The position numbers were made by a program, and so were the translations under genes. Positions 10,229 through 12,515 of a stretch of DNA of 12,515 nucleotides are shown piece after piece. The stretch is from Bacteroidota bacterium (GTDB lineage Bacteria; Bacteroidota; Bacteroidia; Flavobacteriales; Flavobacteriaceae), in contig JAEWKB010000288.1 in NCBI GenBank assembly GCA_023386255.1, positions 1-12,515 on the forward strand, given 5' to 3'. Each line of letters starts with the position of its first letter. Position 1 is the first letter of the stretch. A model generated the notes under the pieces. It had not been told where the DNA came from. It saw only the letters and a list, made by a program, of their open reading frames with translations, and ran no database searches.

Positions 10229-10438
10229 ATGGACGTAAAAGACAGCAACGGAAACCTGCTTAACGAAGGCGACAGCGTGACCGTAATAAAGGACCTGAAA
10301 GTAAAGGGCTCTTCATCAGTTATTAAAAGAGGTACAACCGTAAAAAATATAAGGCTTACCGATAACGAAAAAGAGATTGAAGGCAAGGTGGAAAAGACTG
10401 TTATGGTGCTTAAGACAGAATTTCTAAAAAAATTGTAA
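10229..10438 (+). CDS. PhnA (YjdM) C-terminal-domain protein
   Basis: A 69 aa cytosolic protein that matches the C-terminal domain of E. coli PhnA/YjdM through the run [26 protein letters not shown], then GT.VKNIRL and a final K.EFLKK. The zinc-ribbon N-terminal part of the roughly 110 aa E. coli protein is absent; the start is preceded by a good promoter and leader, so this is a complete short form and not a truncation. Despite the name, PhnA/YjdM has no established role in phosphonate use, and phosphonoacetate hydrolase (also called PhnA) is unrelated. The function is therefore unknown; the domain folds as a small SH3-like barrel by family knowledge. It is a single-gene unit with its own promoter (10179-10208) and terminator (10462-10498), transcribed away from the TPR gene. 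Confidence 0.93.
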   Translation: MDVKDSNGNLLNEGDSVTVIKDLKVKGSSSVIKRGTTVKNIRLTDNEKEIEGKVEKTVMVLKTEFLKKL

Positions 10439-10461
10439 CAAGTACAGCTTTAAATGCAGTG

Positions 10462-10498
10462 AAACGGCAGGTTAAAATTACCTGCCGTTTTTGTTTTT
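10462..10498 (+). terminator. Rho-independent terminator of the phnA-like gene
   Basis: A perfect 11-bp stem AAACGGCAGGT (10462-10472) and ACCTGCCGTTT (10480-10490), 7-base loop, followed by TTGTTTTTG, 23 bases after the stop codon. The reverse direction has no U-tract. Confidence 0.93.
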
Positions 10499-10517
10499 GA
10501 GTAATTTTAAAACAAAA

Positions 10518-11282
10518 ATGAATCAATCAGAGAAACAACTTTGGGAACGTATAAACAACTTCACAATTGATGATGAAAACGCTGCATTTACTTTTTCTGC
10601 AAGGCTTGCCAGGGAAAATGGGTGGAGTAGCAAATACACTTTTGAAGTAATAGAAGAATACAAGAAGTTCATCTTCCTGTGCTGTGTTTCACCCACACCT
10701 GTTACCCCATCGGATTCTATAGACCAAGCCTGGCACCTGCACCTTACCTACACCCGCTCTTACTGGATCGATTTCTGCCGCAATACCCTTGGCAGGGAAA
10801 TACATCACAACCCTACTAAAGGCGGCGCTTCGGAAAAAGAAAAATTCAGCAACTGTTATGACACATCACATAAACTTTATCTTGAAAAGTTTGGCAGTGA
10901 GCCGCCGGAAGCGATATGGCAGGATGGAAAAACACGCTTTACAGAAATAAATTTCCAACGCGTAAACCTCCATCGCTACTGGCTTATCAAAAAACCAAAC
11001 GTCAACTTTAAAGCACTTATGCTGCAAATGCTTGCATTGCTGTTGGGCTGCCTCTTTTTGCAGGCAGTGGGCGAAGGTGTAGTTGTTATTTTCCTCATTG
11101 TAGGATTGGTAACAGTATTTATTTACAACAATAAAGACAATAATGGTAAAGGCGGATCTGAAAGCGGATGCAACAACAGTTATACCGCCTCCTGCGGAAG
11201 TGACAGCGACACTTCACACAGTGGATGCTCATCGCATGGCGACAGCGGGTGCAGCGGATGCGGAGGGTGTGGCGGCGATTAA
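10518..11282 (+). CDS. GRDP/DUF1399-like membrane protein with Cys/Gly-rich tail
   Basis: A 254 aa protein. Residues 1-160 contain D69-x-x-WHLH (W72, H73, H75), the YTRSYWIDFC stretch (78-87), a GREIHHNPTKGG segment (92-103) and Y121 to W134 (YLEKFGSEPPEAIW). This order resembles the N-terminal region of plant glycine-rich-domain proteins (DUF1399) and bacterial relatives; recognised from memory. Residues about 166-203 hold one or two hydrophobic membrane segments. The final 50 residues are low-complexity Ser/Gly/Asp with six cysteines (218, 226, 237, 245, 248, 251), ending SGCSGCGGCGGD, as in membrane proteins with TIGR04222-type tails. The function is unknown. The ATG at 10518 is chosen, with an A-rich leader (AAAACAAAA); a longer frame would start with TTG inside the preceding terminator. 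No promoter of its own was found: a weak TAATTTTA (10502-10509) is one mismatch off. Confidence 0.85.
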   Translation: MNQSEKQLWERINNFTIDDENAAFTFSARLARENGWSSKYTFEVIEEYKKFIFLCCVSPTPVTPSDSIDQAWHLHLTYTRSYWIDFCRNTLGREIHHNPTKGGASEKEKFSNCYDTSHKLYLEKFGSEPPEAIWQDGKTRFTEINFQRVNLHRYWLIKKPNVNFKALMLQMLALLLGCLFLQAVGEGVVVIFLIVGLVTVFIYNNKDNNGKGGSESGCNNSYTASCGSDSDTSHSGCSSHGDSGCSGCGGCGGD

Positions 11283-11289
11283 GGCAGTA

Positions 11290-11319
11290 TTGGCAATATA
11301 TCAAAATTGCTTACCTTCG
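11290..11319 (+). promoter_or_regulatory. Probable promoter of nrnA, near-leaderless
   Basis: TTG (11290-11292), exactly 19 bases, then TACCTTCG (11312-11319), fitting TTG-N19-TAnnTTnG with a C in the less strict seventh position. The ATG at 11324 is only 4 bases after the -7 element, so transcription should begin at or next to the start codon. Confidence 0.6.
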
Positions 11320-11323
11320 CGGC

Positions 11324-12334
11324 ATGACAAATGAAGATATTGAAGTAGTTAAGGGGCTGCTTGCCTCTCCCAAAAAAATTGTAATAATACCCCACCGAAA
11401 CCCCGATGGCGATGCCATGGGTTCTACACTGGGCCTGTACCATTTCCTGAAATACAAAGGCCATCAGCCAACTGTTATATCGCCTAACGAGTTTCCTGAT
11501 TTCCTGGCCTGGCTACCGTCATCAGACACGGTGGTAATCTTTGAAAAAGATAAAGATGCAGCCGCAACAATATTAAAAGAAGCCGAACTGGTTTTTACGC
11601 TGGATTTTAACCACTTCGGGCGTACGGGCGAACAAATGGAGCTGGCTCTTAAGGACATTACCGTGCCATTTATAATGATTGACCACCACCAGCAGCCGGA
11701 TACCTATGCTAAAGTAACTTTTAGCGATACAAGCTACGGCTCTACCTGTGAAATGGTGTATCACTTCATCAATGCCATTGGCGAAGGCGATATTATTGAC
11801 AGAACCATTGCTACCTGCCTTTATACCGGTATTGTAACCGACAGCGGTTCCTTCCGCTACCCTTCTACAACCGGCACCACGCACCGCATTGTAGCGGAAT
11901 TTATTGATAAAGGGATAGACAACAGCGCGATACACAGCCTGCTGTTTGATAACCACTCGCACAACCGCATACAAATTTTGGCAAGGGCTTTGCAGAACAT
12001 GAAAGTGTTGCCGCAGTATAAAACATCATACACGTCCCTTAGCCAGGAAGAGCTGAACAGCTTTAACCACAGCAAAGGCGATACTGAAGGTGTGGTAAAC
12101 TACGGCCTGAGCATGAAAGATATTGTTTTTACAGCTTTTTTCAGCGAAAATAAGGAAGAGGGAATTATTAAAATATCATTCCGCTCTAAAGGGGATTTTG
12201 ATGTAAACCAGTATGCGCGCAAATACTTTAACGGCGGCGGCCACGTTAATGCTGCAGGCGGTAGGTCGGCAGATACGCTGGAGGCTACCATACAAAAATT
12301 TATTGCTACATTAGCAGACATAAAAATTGGATAA
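11324..12334 (+). CDS. nrnA: DHH/DHHA1 phosphoesterase, NrnA type
   Basis: A 336 aa cytosolic enzyme of the family that degrades short RNAs (nanoRNA) from the end and, in characterised members, dephosphorylates 3'-phosphoadenosine 5'-phosphate. The DHH domain has motif I HRNPDGDA at 24-31, D94 in LDFNHFGR, DHH at 120-122 and TDSG with D173, all metal ligands. The DHHA1 domain has GGGHVNAAGG at 304-313 for substrate binding. No key residue is missing and the length suits NrnA. The frame is open back to 11225 inside the previous gene, but ATG 11324 places the usual short lead before motif I and follows a promoter-like pair. A separate promoter and a 41-base gap suggest it is not dependent on the preceding membrane-protein gene. 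The gldI-like gene begins 4 bases after its stop, so those two are co-transcribed. Exact substrate is inferred from the family. Confidence 0.94.
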   Translation: MTNEDIEVVKGLLASPKKIVIIPHRNPDGDAMGSTLGLYHFLKYKGHQPTVISPNEFPDFLAWLPSSDTVVIFEKDKDAAATILKEAELVFTLDFNHFGRTGEQMELALKDITVPFIMIDHHQQPDTYAKVTFSDTSYGSTCEMVYHFINAIGEGDIIDRTIATCLYTGIVTDSGSFRYPSTTGTTHRIVAEFIDKGIDNSAIHSLLFDNHSHNRIQILARALQNMKVLPQYKTSYTSLSQEELNSFNHSKGDTEGVVNYGLSMKDIVFTAFFSENKEEGIIKISFRSKGDFDVNQYARKYFNGGGHVNAAGGRSADTLEATIQKFIATLADIKIG

Positions 12335-12338
12335 GAAG

Positions 12339-12515
12339 ATGAAAAAAATGATTGTGGCGGTGCTGCTCGTTTTAGGAGGCATTATAACAGGATGCTCACA
12401 GCAGCAGGCACGAAAACCTGTCTCGCACTCATCGGGCACGTTTATGAAGGAATCCATCAAACGAAACAAAAAGCTTATTGCCGATGAGGAGTCGATGATC
12501 GATTCTATCATAAAG
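12339..12515 (+). CDS. gldI: GldI-like lipoprotein, 5' part only
   Basis: First 59 codons, running off the right edge. Residues 1-19 form a lipoprotein signal: MKKM, hydrophobic IVAVLLVLGGI, lipobox ITGC with C19 as the lipidated residue. The next residues, ARKPVSHSSGTFMKESIKRN and an acidic EES.IDSIIK, recall the linker before the FKBP-type peptidyl-prolyl isomerase domain of GldI, a lipoprotein needed for gliding motility in Flavobacterium johnsoniae. I also recall a DHH phosphoesterase gene beside gldI in flavobacteria. The isomerase domain itself is outside the window, so neither catalysis nor the name can be checked here. The start is 4 bases after the nrnA stop, giving a compact operon; no separate promoter was seen. 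Non-gliding relatives also carry this gene, so it does not prove motility. Confidence 0.75.
   Translation, partial: MKKMIVAVLLVLGGIITGCSQQQARKPVSHSSGTFMKESIKRNKKLIADEESMIDSIIK

Noticed and set aside
10491..10517. Upstream TTG start for the Cys/Gly-tailed protein
   Set aside because: It is within the U-tract of the preceding terminator; the ATG at 10518 has a proper A-rich leader.
11225..11323. Longer N-terminus for NrnA
   Set aside because: It overlaps the previous gene in another frame, is very Arg/Trp-rich and unlike any NrnA start.

Overview
The window looks like chromosomal DNA from a member of the Bacteroidota, most likely the family Flavobacteriaceae. Five observations support this: (i) a short (646 aa) GyrB; (ii) promoters of the Bacteroidota type (TTG, 19 bases, TAnnTTTG) with A/T-rich leaders and no clear Shine-Dalgarno sequences; (iii) outer-membrane barrel proteins ending in aromatic residues; (iv) a lipoprotein start that looks like GldI, a gliding-motility protein of flavobacteria; (v) a CACAGAG-type palindromic intergenic repeat. 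By eye the GC content is about 40-45%, higher than in many Flavobacterium genomes, so the genus is left open. No tRNA, rRNA, CRISPR array, transposase or phage gene was seen.

Left part (1-10101), all genes on the minus strand, in order of transcription: a large secreted TPR protein (10101-7081) and a plug-less TonB-receptor-like barrel (7057-5282) form a two-gene unit. A palindromic repeat (5191-5275) separates it from a small GreA/GreB-like protein (5178-4726). Then comes asnB, asparagine synthetase B (4491-2884), with a perfect operator-like palindrome upstream and a strong terminator downstream. Last is gyrB (2645-705), overlapping by 8 bases the start of an exported protein of DUF6588 type (712 to beyond the left edge).

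Right part (10229-12515), all genes on the plus strand: a 69 aa PhnA C-terminal-domain protein with a textbook promoter and terminator; a 254 aa membrane protein with a WHxH glycine-rich-domain-protein (GRDP/DUF1399)-like head and a Cys/Gly-rich tail; a DHH/DHHA1 phosphoesterase of the NrnA type, apparently expressed from its own promoter as a near-leaderless message; and, 4 bases later, the first 59 codons of a gldI-like lipoprotein gene that runs off the right edge.

The divergent region 10102-10228 carries promoters for both halves. Most genes are housekeeping (gyrase, asparagine synthesis, nanoRNA/pAp turnover). The least understood parts are the TPR/barrel pair and the Cys/Gly-tailed membrane protein. 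I did not find a defence system or other clearly new multi-gene system.
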